A DNA stretch of 14,082 nt, from NCBI GenBank assembly GCA_002470515.1, contig DKML01000015.1, positions 461,312 to 475,393 of the forward strand, read 5' to 3'. Numbering within the stretch: the stretch's first letter is position 1; each line of letters begins with the position of its first letter. Under the pieces are notes generated by a model. It searched no databases, was not told the origin of the DNA, and saw nothing but the letters and a program-made list of their open reading frames with translations. A program made the position numbers and the translations under genes. Shown here piece after piece: positions 7,112-14,082 of the stretch. The DNA comes from Proteobacteria bacterium UBA7415 (GTDB lineage Bacteria > Pseudomonadota > Gammaproteobacteria > Arenicellales > Arenicellaceae).

Positions 7112-7663
7112 ATGTCAATATCTAACGCCTTTCAAATACTGTCTAACTTGCAGCAGCAAGCAATTGCGTCTAATGAACTTGGAGAAAGGTTAGTTACGCA
7201 CTCATCTGCAAGTCGTGGAATGGGCTTTATCATTAATGGCGAACGTTTTTTTTGCGACGCCGATCTAGTGCGCGAAGTAGCCGTGCCACAAGACCTAATT
7301 CCGGTGCCACAGTCTAAAGCTTGGATGCGCGGGATATTCAACTCAAAAGGAGTTCTTTTTTCTGTTGTTGATCTTGGAATGTTAGCTGGTATGGATAGGC
7401 CCGTAGTGTATCAACGTGGACACTTAATGATTCTTCGTCATGCCTCACGACAGTGCAGCTTACTGGTCAATAGGGTTGTTGGTTTTCGCAATTTTGATTT
7501 TGCCGGTGTTGGTCAGCGCGAACCCGATGCGCAGACTAATGAGCAGTGGTGGGAGAGTCTTAGTGCATTCATGGGTAAATCTGTCCATGAGGGCGGTGAG
7601 ACTTGGCGCTATATAGACATCCAGAAGTTGATAGACTCAGAGGTGTTTCTTGAGGTTCAGTAA
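7112..7663 (+). CDS. pilI: CheW-like adaptor PilI
   Basis: PilI couples the PilJ receptor to the ChpA kinase in the polar chemosensory array. The 183-residue protein (Pseudomonas PilI is 178) has a short helical N-terminus and one CheW domain. Recognisable stretches are GMGFIINGERFFCDADLVREVAVPQDLIPVPQSKAWMRGIFNSKGVLFSVVDLG (about 36-89), covering the first CheW subdomain with its conserved G-x-x-N-x-x-G-x-x-x-x-x-x-D-L pattern, and SLLVNRVVGFRNF (about 115-127). No transmembrane segment is present. A run of eight T occurs within the ERFFCD codons, but the frame is intact. No Shine-Dalgarno is evident before the ATG at 7112. pilJ follows after a 97-base gap with no clear terminator. Confidence 0.93.
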   Translation: MSISNAFQILSNLQQQAIASNELGERLVTHSSASRGMGFIINGERFFCDADLVREVAVPQDLIPVPQSKAWMRGIFNSKGVLFSVVDLGMLAGMDRPVVYQRGHLMILRHASRQCSLLVNRVVGFRNFDFAGVGQREPDAQTNEQWWESLSAFMGKSVHEGGETWRYIDIQKLIDSEVFLEVQ

Positions 7664-7760
7664 ACGTTGTATTGCTAGCACTCTAGTAATCGACTTAAGT
7701 GATAGCTTTTTAATTTTCTAACTACAGACTAGACGAGACCTGTGCGAACTGGGTATCAAT

Positions 7761-9995
7761 ATGGCTAAAAATAAAAACGACAAACGAATTGAAGCGAACT
7801 TACTCGAACGAGTAGAAGATGATTTTGACGATAATCGCTTTGAAGAGGTTGTGTATGGCGAACAGGCAAACTCTTTGCAAGATTTACTTGACGCGCAGGC
7901 TGTCGATGCGCCTACCGAATTAGGTGATCTCGGCGATATCGAAGCGCAATTGGAATTGGCTCGCGAAACGCCAACGACAAACGCATCGGATTCTAAAAAG
8001 CGTAATTGGTTAATATTTACGGCTGCTATGTTTGGCTTAGCCATTTTGGCGAGTTTTGTGATTGTGCCTACGGTAACCCTCGAAAACCTACGTAAAGTTC
8101 AAGTAGTTGAAATATCCAACGAGGTAACCTTAACCAATACGGCAGCTCAACAAGCACTCAGACCTGCAGGATCCTTCGATTTAGTTCGAAGAGCCGCGAG
8201 TAATGCAGGAGATGTTGTTAATTCTATGGTGTCTAAAGACTCCCTAACAAAAACGCTCGCAAGTGCAATTTTTGGAAGGAATACAACTGATTCGAAAATC
8301 AGTTCAGCGTGGACAGACTACGAAACTCAGCTCAATGGGTTCTTAGCAACGGAAGAGTCGGTTAATGGTTTTAAATCTCAATTAGCAGAGTTTAATGCCG
8401 GCGTGAATGAGGCTCTTAATGAATCAGTCAGTTTTGTTGAGGTGGTCGCACAAGAAGGGCAGGCTCGAACGTCAGCAAGCGATAAAAACAGGTATTTAGC
8501 ACTGAGTAAGGAGGCATCTGATTTAACGGGCATTCTTAGTCGTTTGAGTTTGTCGGGTAGAGCCTATTACGATGAAGGCAGTGACTTTGCGCAGCTTTCT
8601 CAGCAACAAGCGGGCTTGGTTGAGCGTTTGCTCGGTACCTTAGAGCAAATTGATGGCCAATCTGGGGCAGCAGTTAAATCTCTCGCAGATCCGTTGGCAG
8701 AACGGTTTACCGCTTTGAGAGACGTAGTAGCCGATATGGGAGCTAGTGTTTCGACACTAAGTGAGTCCGAGGCCACGGTTAATGGCCTTAAAGAGGCTGG
8801 TAGTGGTCTATTAGCCGAGCTAGCGAGCTCCAGCCAGTCCGGTTTGGGTGAAAGCGCAGGAGCGTTAAGTACAATCTTGCCGATTGTGTTCGCTCTATTG
8901 GGCGGCTTGGGACTCCTGCGTTATTCGCAAGCCCAAACGCAAACCATCGAAGATCGAGATGTGGGATTGTCGCAAACAGTAGCGCGTCAACAAGATTCTA
9001 TTTTGAAACTACTTGATGAGATGAGTTCACTCGCAGACGGGGATTTAACTATTGAGGCTGAGGTAACTGACCAAATTACTGGAGCGATCGCAGACTCTGT
9101 AAACTTTGCTGTGATCGAGATGCGCCAGCTAGTGTCGCAAATTAACTCAGCTTCATTACAAGTGGCGCAAGAGTCCCAAACAGCGGTGCAAACAGCGAAT
9201 CAGGTATCTACCTCGAACCGCGATCAAGCGACAAAAATTACCGAAACCGCACAAATAATGAATCGTTTGGCAGAGAACATGAGGCAAGTATCGGAACAAG
9301 CAGGGAGTTCATCACAGATGGCGCAGGAATCTATATTCGCTGCCAACCAGGGTGCTCAAGCGGTACGCGATACGATTCGTGGAATGGAAGACATGCGCGA
9401 GCAGATTCAAGATACTTCTAAGCGTATTAAACGCCTAGGGGAAAGCTCACAACGCATTGGAGATATCGTGGCCTTGATTGATGATATCGCTGAACAAACT
9501 AACATATTGTCGCTAAACGCTGCGATTCAAGCGTCGATGGCCGGTGAGGCTGGACGAGGCTTTGCGGTAGTTTCAAACGAAGTGCAAAATTTGGCGGAGC
9601 GCTCTACCGAGGCGACGAAAAGAATTGCCGACCTGGTGAAAACCATTCAAAACGATACGAACGATGCGGTAGCATCGATGGAAAAAGCAACCGAGCAAGT
9701 GGTTGCGGGTACAAGGGTTGCTGATACCGCAGGTGCAGCATTGACTGAGATTGAATCTGTTTCACAGCGATTATCGGATCTCGTAGGCCTGATTTCTACG
9801 GGCTCAAATGAGCAAGCGGCGTTGGTGACCGAGGTTTCCTCTGAGGTATCGAAAGTAAGCCAGACATCATCTGAAACCTCGACTAAGGCCGAGGAAGCAG
9901 CAAGCTCAATTTCTAAGCTGCTGGAGTTGTCGCGCGAGTTGGAAACGTCGGTTTCGCGATTTAAGTTACCTGCTGAGGAGCAGTCAGCGGTTTAG
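7761..9995 (+). CDS. pilJ: Type IV pilus chemoreceptor PilJ (methyl-accepting)
   Basis: PilJ is the inner-membrane receptor of the Pil-Chp array. This copy is 744 aa against about 680 in Pseudomonas. Order of parts: an acidic, polar N-terminal segment (1-80, net negative, e.g. [12 protein letters not shown]); a first membrane helix (about 83-105, [21 protein letters not shown]); a periplasmic helical region (about 106-365) with weak similarity to PilJ sensor domains; a second membrane helix (about 368-388); a HAMP-like linker; and a long coiled-coil signalling domain. The MCP tip is clear: [20 protein letters not shown] from about 566, then [23 protein letters not shown] (E596 in the [10 protein letters not shown] hairpin). 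The Ala/Gln/Glu-rich helices on both sides could hold methylation sites. The ATG at 7761 has only GGG about 9 bases upstream. The N-terminal extension is described as a finding. Confidence 0.93.
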   Translation: MAKNKNDKRIEANLLERVEDDFDDNRFEEVVYGEQANSLQDLLDAQAVDAPTELGDLGDIEAQLELARETPTTNASDSKKRNWLIFTAAMFGLAILASFVIVPTVTLENLRKVQVVEISNEVTLTNTAAQQALRPAGSFDLVRRAASNAGDVVNSMVSKDSLTKTLASAIFGRNTTDSKISSAWTDYETQLNGFLATEESVNGFKSQLAEFNAGVNEALNESVSFVEVVAQEGQARTSASDKNRYLALSKEASDLTGILSRLSLSGRAYYDEGSDFAQLSQQQAGLVERLLGTLEQIDGQSGAAVKSLADPLAERFTALRDVVADMGASVSTLSESEATVNGLKEAGSGLLAELASSSQSGLGESAGALSTILPIVFALLGGLGLLRYSQAQTQTIEDRDVGLSQTVARQQDSILKLLDEMSSLADGDLTIEAEVTDQITGAIADSVNFAVIEMRQLVSQINSASLQVAQESQTAVQTANQVSTSNRDQATKITETAQIMNRLAENMRQVSEQAGSSSQMAQESIFAANQGAQAVRDTIRGMEDMREQIQDTSKRIKRLGESSQRIGDIVALIDDIAEQTNILSLNAAIQASMAGEAGRGFAVVSNEVQNLAERSTEATKRIADLVKTIQNDTNDAVASMEKATEQVVAGTRVADTAGAALTEIESVSQRLSDLVGLISTGSNEQAALVTEVSSEVSKVSQTSSETSTKAEEAASSISKLLELSRELETSVSRFKLPAEEQSAV

Positions 9996-10002
9996 TTAGA
10001 TA

Positions 10003-10065
10003 TTTTTTTGATAAACACAGTCACACACTTGATACACACAGCGACACTCTTGATACACACAGCGA
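10003..10065 (+). repeat. 21-base tandem repeat between pilJ and chpA
   Basis: Two nearly identical 21-base copies lie at 10024-10044 and 10045-10065, differing at one base and sharing TTGATACACACAGCGA. A degenerate third copy precedes them at 10003-10023 (TTGATAAACACAGTCA). The array fills most of the 92-base gap, starting 7 bases after the pilJ stop and ending 22 bases before the chpA ATG. No strong secondary structure is visible; the A/C-rich units would make an unstructured mRNA stretch. Confidence 0.85.
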
Positions 10066-10087
10066 TACTACGACGACATTCGATTAA

Positions 10088-13000
10088 ATGGCCAATCATT
10101 CAAGCATAGACCTCGAAACCTTTAAGTGGGTAAAGGGCGAAGTTGACGTCACCTTGCTGCGTGCCGAAGAGCAAGTGCAGCAGTACGTCCGCTCGGACGA
10201 TAAGGTTGATTTGGTCAATTTGGTTAACAATTTGCATCAAGTCGTTGGTTCTCTACAAATGTTGGAATTAAAGTCGCTCTCGACACTTCTTCTAGAAACA
10301 GAAGAGCTCGTTGAAGATTTTATTCAGAAGGGCAGTTCAATTCGCAAAGCCTCATTCGTAGTTTTGGTCGATAGTTCATTAGGACTGTTACGCGCAAATA
10401 TGGCGCGTATCGAACAAGGCCAAGCTGAGAGATCGATAGAAATAGTCGAGCTCGTGAACCAAGTTCGCGCGGTTCGCGGGCAAGATGAAATCGAGATATC
10501 ATCATTATTCTCACCTGGCATCGAAGTATTCCCTCAAGTAAACGCAGAAAGTGCATTACGCGACAAGGTCTACACCAAGCGAGCCGGCGTTCTACGTAAT
10601 CATTATCAGTTGGCTCTACTCGACTTCTTAAAAGATAAGCCCAAACCAGGCGCAGAGAAAATGCGCTCGGTGTTCGAAAAAGTATTTGCAATGAGCGCAT
10701 TTGGCTCAGTCGCTCGATTGTGGTGGGTTGCCACGGCTTACGCGGACTTTTTGAGTCTAAATAAAATAAATAATCGGGCGGTTCATACCCGTATTCTCCG
10801 CCAAATTGATGACCTGCTACGTGATCTCTCCAAGATGGGGGAGTCAGCCTTAGTTAGCGATCCTGCTGACGAACTCGTCAAGATTATGCTGTTCTATAGC
10901 GTTGCTGGGGAGCAGCGATCAGAACGAATGAGTGAAATTGTAGAGGCATTCAGACTGCAAGACTACTTTATAGAAACATCTTCGGTTGCATCCCAAGAAG
11001 AGCTCAATGAGCTCATGAAAAACTTGATCGCCTTGGCACCTGTCGCAAAAGCACGAGTGTCTAAAACTCGTGATCTTGCCACAGACTATTTTGAGTCAGA
11101 AGCGCCTTCTGATGAGCATTTAACATCCCTAATTGATGAACTGGCTGCGTTGCAATCGAGTGCTGAGCAACATAATGTCGGCCCTATTGCCGATTTGTGT
11201 AAGGAGGCGCAGGAGTTGGTTTCCAAAATTCGGTTGGGCGATGTCGTTGCAGATGATGAAACGGGTTTTCATTTGGCGTCAGCGATTATTTTTATCGATA
11301 CTAGCGTTAGTTTTCCCAATGAATACGATGCCGATGCTCACGAAACCGGACAAGACAAGCTATTGGCATTGCGCGCGGTTCTTGACTCAACGTCAGGGAA
11401 TGTTGCTCCAAATTCTGGGACGATGAATAGGCGCGAACGCAAAGAGCTGCTAAATGTGATCGGTTCGGAAATAGAACGGAATTTAAAAGAAGTAGAATCT
11501 CGTTTAGAGGCATTCGCTATAGATATGAATGACGCCGAACAGCTTGTTGGTATTGGCGATAAGGTCACGCAAGTACGAGGCGCGCTACAGGTATTGGGAG
11601 AGCAAAAGGTCAGTTTACTTTTGACTATTGCCGAACAAGAGTTCCGAGCGATTGAACGGCAAGATAAAGTCGCCACGTCAGAGCTCGTAGAGGCGCTGGC
11701 TATTTCGGTCGGAACAATCGAAGAGTATGTCCGAGGACTCAAATCGGGTCGCGTTGATATGGATTACATTCTAGATCGTTCGATTACCGATCTTGAAGTT
11801 GCCATTGGCAGAAGAGTAATGAGAGCCGACGTAGAGACATTGCTTGAGTCTGCATCGGGTTCACTTATAGCTTGGCTTGGCGATCAAAGTGATTTTGAGT
11901 TGTTCAACAAGTTAAAGTCATCTCATCGAGATCTAACTGTTCTTGCGAGAAAAACTAAGTTGATTAAAGTGGATCACTTAATCCGCGAACAAGATCGTTT
12001 GGTCGATGTTATCTCTCAAGAGCCAGCATTCTTGACCAACAATATCGTAGCAAACCTACAGAATAATATGGCTGAAATTACCGGCCTGGTGATTGAGCTT
12101 TACGGAACGGAAGAATCCTCAGAAGAGCTCATTGAATCGAATGAGTTTGTTAAACGAATTTCTGTCGATAAAGAAGATACGTCGGCCATTAAATTTCATG
12201 ATGATATGGACCTCTCCGAGGTTGATGTCCCAATTAATATGGATGACATCGAGCAACATAGCTCGACTGTCTTAGGCAAGCAACATGCGGCGAATGAGCA
12301 AGGTGTACCGCGTGTAAATGACGCTGTATTTCAGGCTTTTGTTGAAGAAAGCGGAGAGTTGGTTGAAGAGTCTCGCCAATATCAGCGCGACTGTGAGGAT
12401 GATTTAGACGATCGTAGTGCCATTCGAAATCTGCGGCGGGTATTTCATACGCTTAAGGGAAGTTCAAGAATGGTGGGGTTGGAGAATATTGGTGAAATCG
12501 CATGGTTGTGCGAATCAATGTTCAATTATGTGCTAGATACAGGTAAGCCAATGAGCTTCTCTGCGTTGGCTTTTTCACAAAAAGCAATGGATGAGATAGA
12601 CCGGCATCGCCGACAAGGTTTCACATCGGGCGAAAAAATAAATATCACTTCATGGGGCAATGAAGCCCGTGACTTGTCAGTCGCGATCGACGAAAGTAAC
12701 GACGCGCAAAAGCAAAAAGACGCACTGCCTACATTGAGTATTCCGGCGTCGTTGGCATCCGGTTCTCTAGTTGCTGAGGGCTCTTCATCCGCTGAGGACT
12801 CTCTAGTTGCTGAAGGCTCTTCATCCGCTGAGGGCTCTCTAGTTGCTGAAGGCTCTTCGTCAAAAGAGTTAGATGATGAGTTTGGTGTTGGTGGCATAGA
12901 TTTGCAAGAAGAGGAAGATGATGTTCTTGAGCTCAACATTGAATACTCCGAGGATTTAGACGATCTAGACCTGAATGATGTTGATTTGTCGGATGTCGAT

Positions 13001-14082
13001 TTGTCTGACGATGCGGTGAATATCTCTGTAGACCTTGATGAAAGATCCGATCCGCCAGTCGATGATCCTGAACTAGACGATGACGGCGAACTTCTACCTT
13101 ATGATGCTCAAGAAGTCCTATTGCCTGAGTCTCAAGGCGACGAAGCAGAAGGTTCCAGTTATCTTAGTTTTCAGGTTATTGAAGATGAGGTAATGCGCGA
13201 AGTTTTTGTTGGCGAAGCGGCCGAGACATTGCGGTTGATGGCAGAAGAGATTGTGGATTTAGGTGCACCATACGAAGAAGATGACGCTCTATCGATAGGA
13301 TTGCACACCCTGCTTGGTAATGCGCGAACACTTGGTTTAGAAGCGGTTGCAGCAGCATATGCAAAAGCTGAAGATTTTTGCCATATAAGACAGACCCAGT
13401 CTGCCAAGCTGAATGAGACAGACCAACACAGGTTTAGAGGGCTACTTGAGTTGACGCAAGAGTTTTTGGATAGCGCTCAAGACGAAGATCCTTATTTTGA
13501 AATTGATGAAAATAAGTGGCAAGCTCAGGCGCGAGTGTTCTCGGACGTCTCCGTTGACAATGACGTCGAAACTGAAATAACGCGAACGAGTAACATAGAT
13601 GCAGCGCAAATTGATCTAGCTGCAATCAACCTTGAGCTTGATTCAATAAGCGATGAGGATGATCTACGTGAACTTAGTGAACTCATAGATCCGGATGCAG
13701 ACAATAAAGCTATCGAATATGTAGATGCCGTCTCGCTGCTTGAAGCTGACTTAGATGAGGAAGGCACTGTCTTAGAGTTGTCAGACGATCTTGATGAGAT
13801 CGAGGCATCGATCAAGGACTTTCGAGCTAGCGATCGAAGTGACGAAACTACTCGCGAATTTAGTGATTCTGACATTTTGGATGACGAGTTAACGGCAGAT
13901 GACGATGATGAGCCGGTTCTAAAGCCGGAGACTGAATATCGCAGAACGTTGATTCCGGTTGACATTGGTGATCTTCTGGGTGACGAAGACGTAACTGGAG
14001 ACGTAACTGGAGACGTAACTGGAGACGTAACTGGAGACGTAACTGGAGACGTAACTGGAGACGTAACTGAAGACGTAACTGA
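10088..14082 (+). CDS. chpA: ChpA, chemosensory hybrid histidine kinase (3' partial, N-terminal 1331 codons)
   Basis: An uninterrupted frame from the ATG at 10088 (MANHSSIDLETFKWVKGEVD) runs off the window edge. ChpA is the CheA-type kinase of Pil-Chp; full-length homologues are about 2000-2500 aa with several phosphotransfer domains, a CheA core, a CheW domain and a receiver. Present here: an N-terminal FimL-like region (1 to about 430) with NLHQVVGSLQMLEL (H50) and VARLWWVATAYADFL; a related domain with Thr at the same place (T494, KVTQVRGALQVLG); a clear Hpt domain (about 745-845) with phospho-acceptor H787 in FHTLKGSSRMVGL; an acidic, repeat-containing linker (about 890-1030); a Hpt-like domain with H1073 (LHTLLGNARTLGL); then a second acidic linker ending in a 12-base repeat array. 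The catalytic core should lie to the right. No Shine-Dalgarno precedes the ATG. The gene starts 92 bases after pilJ and is the last of the cluster seen here. Confidence 0.93.
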   Translation, partial: MANHSSIDLETFKWVKGEVDVTLLRAEEQVQQYVRSDDKVDLVNLVNNLHQVVGSLQMLELKSLSTLLLETEELVEDFIQKGSSIRKASFVVLVDSSLGLLRANMARIEQGQAERSIEIVELVNQVRAVRGQDEIEISSLFSPGIEVFPQVNAESALRDKVYTKRAGVLRNHYQLALLDFLKDKPKPGAEKMRSVFEKVFAMSAFGSVARLWWVATAYADFLSLNKINNRAVHTRILRQIDDLLRDLSKMGESALVSDPADELVKIMLFYSVAGEQRSERMSEIVEAFRLQDYFIETSSVASQEELNELMKNLIALAPVAKARVSKTRDLATDYFESEAPSDEHLTSLIDELAALQSSAEQHNVGPIADLCKEAQELVSKIRLGDVVADDETGFHLASAIIFIDTSVSFPNEYDADAHETGQDKLLALRAVLDSTSGNVAPNSGTMNRRERKELLNVIGSEIERNLKEVESRLEAFAIDMNDAEQLVGIGDKVTQVRGALQVLGEQKVSLLLTIAEQEFRAIERQDKVATSELVEALAISVGTIEEYVRGLKSGRVDMDYILDRSITDLEVAIGRRVMRADVETLLESASGSLIAWLGDQSDFELFNKLKSSHRDLTVLARKTKLIKVDHLIREQDRLVDVISQEPAFLTNNIVANLQNNMAEITGLVIELYGTEESSEELIESNEFVKRISVDKEDTSAIKFHDDMDLSEVDVPINMDDIEQHSSTVLGKQHAANEQGVPRVNDAVFQAFVEESGELVEESRQYQRDCEDDLDDRSAIRNLRRVFHTLKGSSRMVGLENIGEIAWLCESMFNYVLDTGKPMSFSALAFSQKAMDEIDRHRRQGFTSGEKINITSWGNEARDLSVAIDESNDAQKQKDALPTLSIPASLASGSLVAEGSSSAEDSLVAEGSSSAEGSLVAEGSSSKELDDEFGVGGIDLQEEEDDVLELNIEYSEDLDDLDLNDVDLSDVDLSDDAVNISVDLDERSDPPVDDPELDDDGELLPYDAQEVLLPESQGDEAEGSSYLSFQVIEDEVMREVFVGEAAETLRLMAEEIVDLGAPYEEDDALSIGLHTLLGNARTLGLEAVAAAYAKAEDFCHIRQTQSAKLNETDQHRFRGLLELTQEFLDSAQDEDPYFEIDENKWQAQARVFSDVSVDNDVETEITRTSNIDAAQIDLAAINLELDSISDEDDLRELSELIDPDADNKAIEYVDAVSLLEADLDEEGTVLELSDDLDEIEASIKDFRASDRSDETTREFSDSDILDDELTADDDDEPVLKPETEYRRTLIPVDIGDLLGDEDVTGDVTGDVTGDVTGDVTGDVTGDVTEDVT
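12764..12862 (+). repeat. In-frame 36-base tandem repeat in a chpA linker
   Basis: Units at 12764-12799 and 12800-12835, and a partial unit at 12836-12862, encode SLVAEGSSSAED, SLVAEGSSSAEG and SLVAEGSSS. The copies are almost identical in DNA, including codon choice, which suggests recent duplication. The length is a multiple of three, so copy number can change without a frameshift. It lies in the Ser/Asp/Glu-rich linker after the H787 domain. Confidence 0.92.
12977..13006 (+). repeat. Short DVDLS repeat in the acidic chpA linker
   Basis: Two 15-base units, at 12977-12991 and 12992-13006, each encode DVDLS and differ at two third-codon positions. They sit in a run rich in Asp, Glu and Leu (DDLDLNDVDLSDVDLSDD). 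This looks like low-complexity linker rather than a folded domain. Confidence 0.6.
13988..14082 (+). repeat. In-frame 12-base tandem array (Asp-Val-Thr-Gly) at the window edge
   Basis: Eight head-to-tail copies of GACGTAACTGGA. The first six are identical, the seventh ends in GAA, and the eighth is cut one base short by the window edge. In the chpA frame each encodes DVTG, with DVTE in copy 7. It may continue beyond the window. It follows TLIPVDIGDLLGDE in the second acidic linker. Confidence 0.97.

Noticed and set aside
7246..7253. Run of eight T in pilI, and a similar run of eight A (coding strand) in rsgA, as possible programmed frameshift or slippage sites
   Set aside because: Both frames continue normally through the run and the proteins have normal length and motifs; alternative frames lead to nothing recognisable.
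12526..12939. A 137-codon minus-strand open frame with repeated EEPSATREPSADE
   Set aside because: It is the antisense reading of the chpA 36-base repeat; the repeat keeps the opposite frame open. The chpA frame has clear homology.
13525..13965. A 146-codon minus-strand Ser-rich open frame
   Set aside because: Antisense to the Asp/Glu-rich chpA linker; Asp and Glu codons read as Ser-rich sequence on the other strand and leave frames open.

Overview
The window comes from a gammaproteobacterium. The main evidence is a type IV pilus chemosensory (Pil-Chp) cluster in the order pilG-pilH-pilI-pilJ-chpA, as in Pseudomonas and relatives, plus a DUF1285 protein and an RsgA of proteobacterial type. 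Base composition looks intermediate by eye. Genus and order cannot be read from the sequence alone. Genes are closely packed and I see no insertion sequence, tRNA, rRNA, CRISPR array or prophage.

Left half (1-5715), housekeeping genes: recQ DNA helicase (+) converges on a minus-strand pair, a HIT-family hydrolase followed with a 7-base overlap by an MFS transporter. A DUF1285 gene (+) diverges from the HIT gene across about 90 bases and converges on a second minus-strand pair. In that pair a GIY-YIG protein of the YhbQ/UPF0213 type is coupled by an ATGA overlap to rsgA, the ribosome-assembly GTPase.

Middle (5716-6180): a 465-base non-coding stretch forms the upstream region of the Pil-Chp cluster. 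It has AT-rich promoter-like sequence, a perfect 10-base palindrome, and two back-to-back small hairpins ending at the pilG ribosome binding site.

Right half (6181-14082), Pil-Chp: PilG and PilH are single-domain response regulators, PilI is the CheW-like adaptor, PilJ the methyl-accepting chemoreceptor and ChpA a giant multi-phosphotransfer CheA-type kinase. In the known pathway PilJ, through PilI, controls ChpA, which phosphorylates PilG and PilH. These set pilus extension and retraction and, in Pseudomonas, cAMP level. chpA runs off the right edge: 1331 codons are present and the kinase core and C-terminal receiver are not.

Notable points: a good Rho-independent terminator lies between pilG and pilH. 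PilG has Asp-Asn in place of the usual Asp-Asp of the receiver acidic pocket. PilJ has a roughly 80-residue acidic cytoplasmic N-terminal extension. A 21-base tandem repeat lies between pilJ and chpA. chpA carries in-frame 36-base and 12-base tandem repeats in acidic linkers; the 12-base array reaches the window edge. ChpA also has a Thr at one phosphotransfer position and a Hpt-like domain lacking the usual Lys. Almost no start in the window has a clear Shine-Dalgarno sequence except pilG. I found no wholly unknown system; the novelty is in these variations on Pil-Chp.
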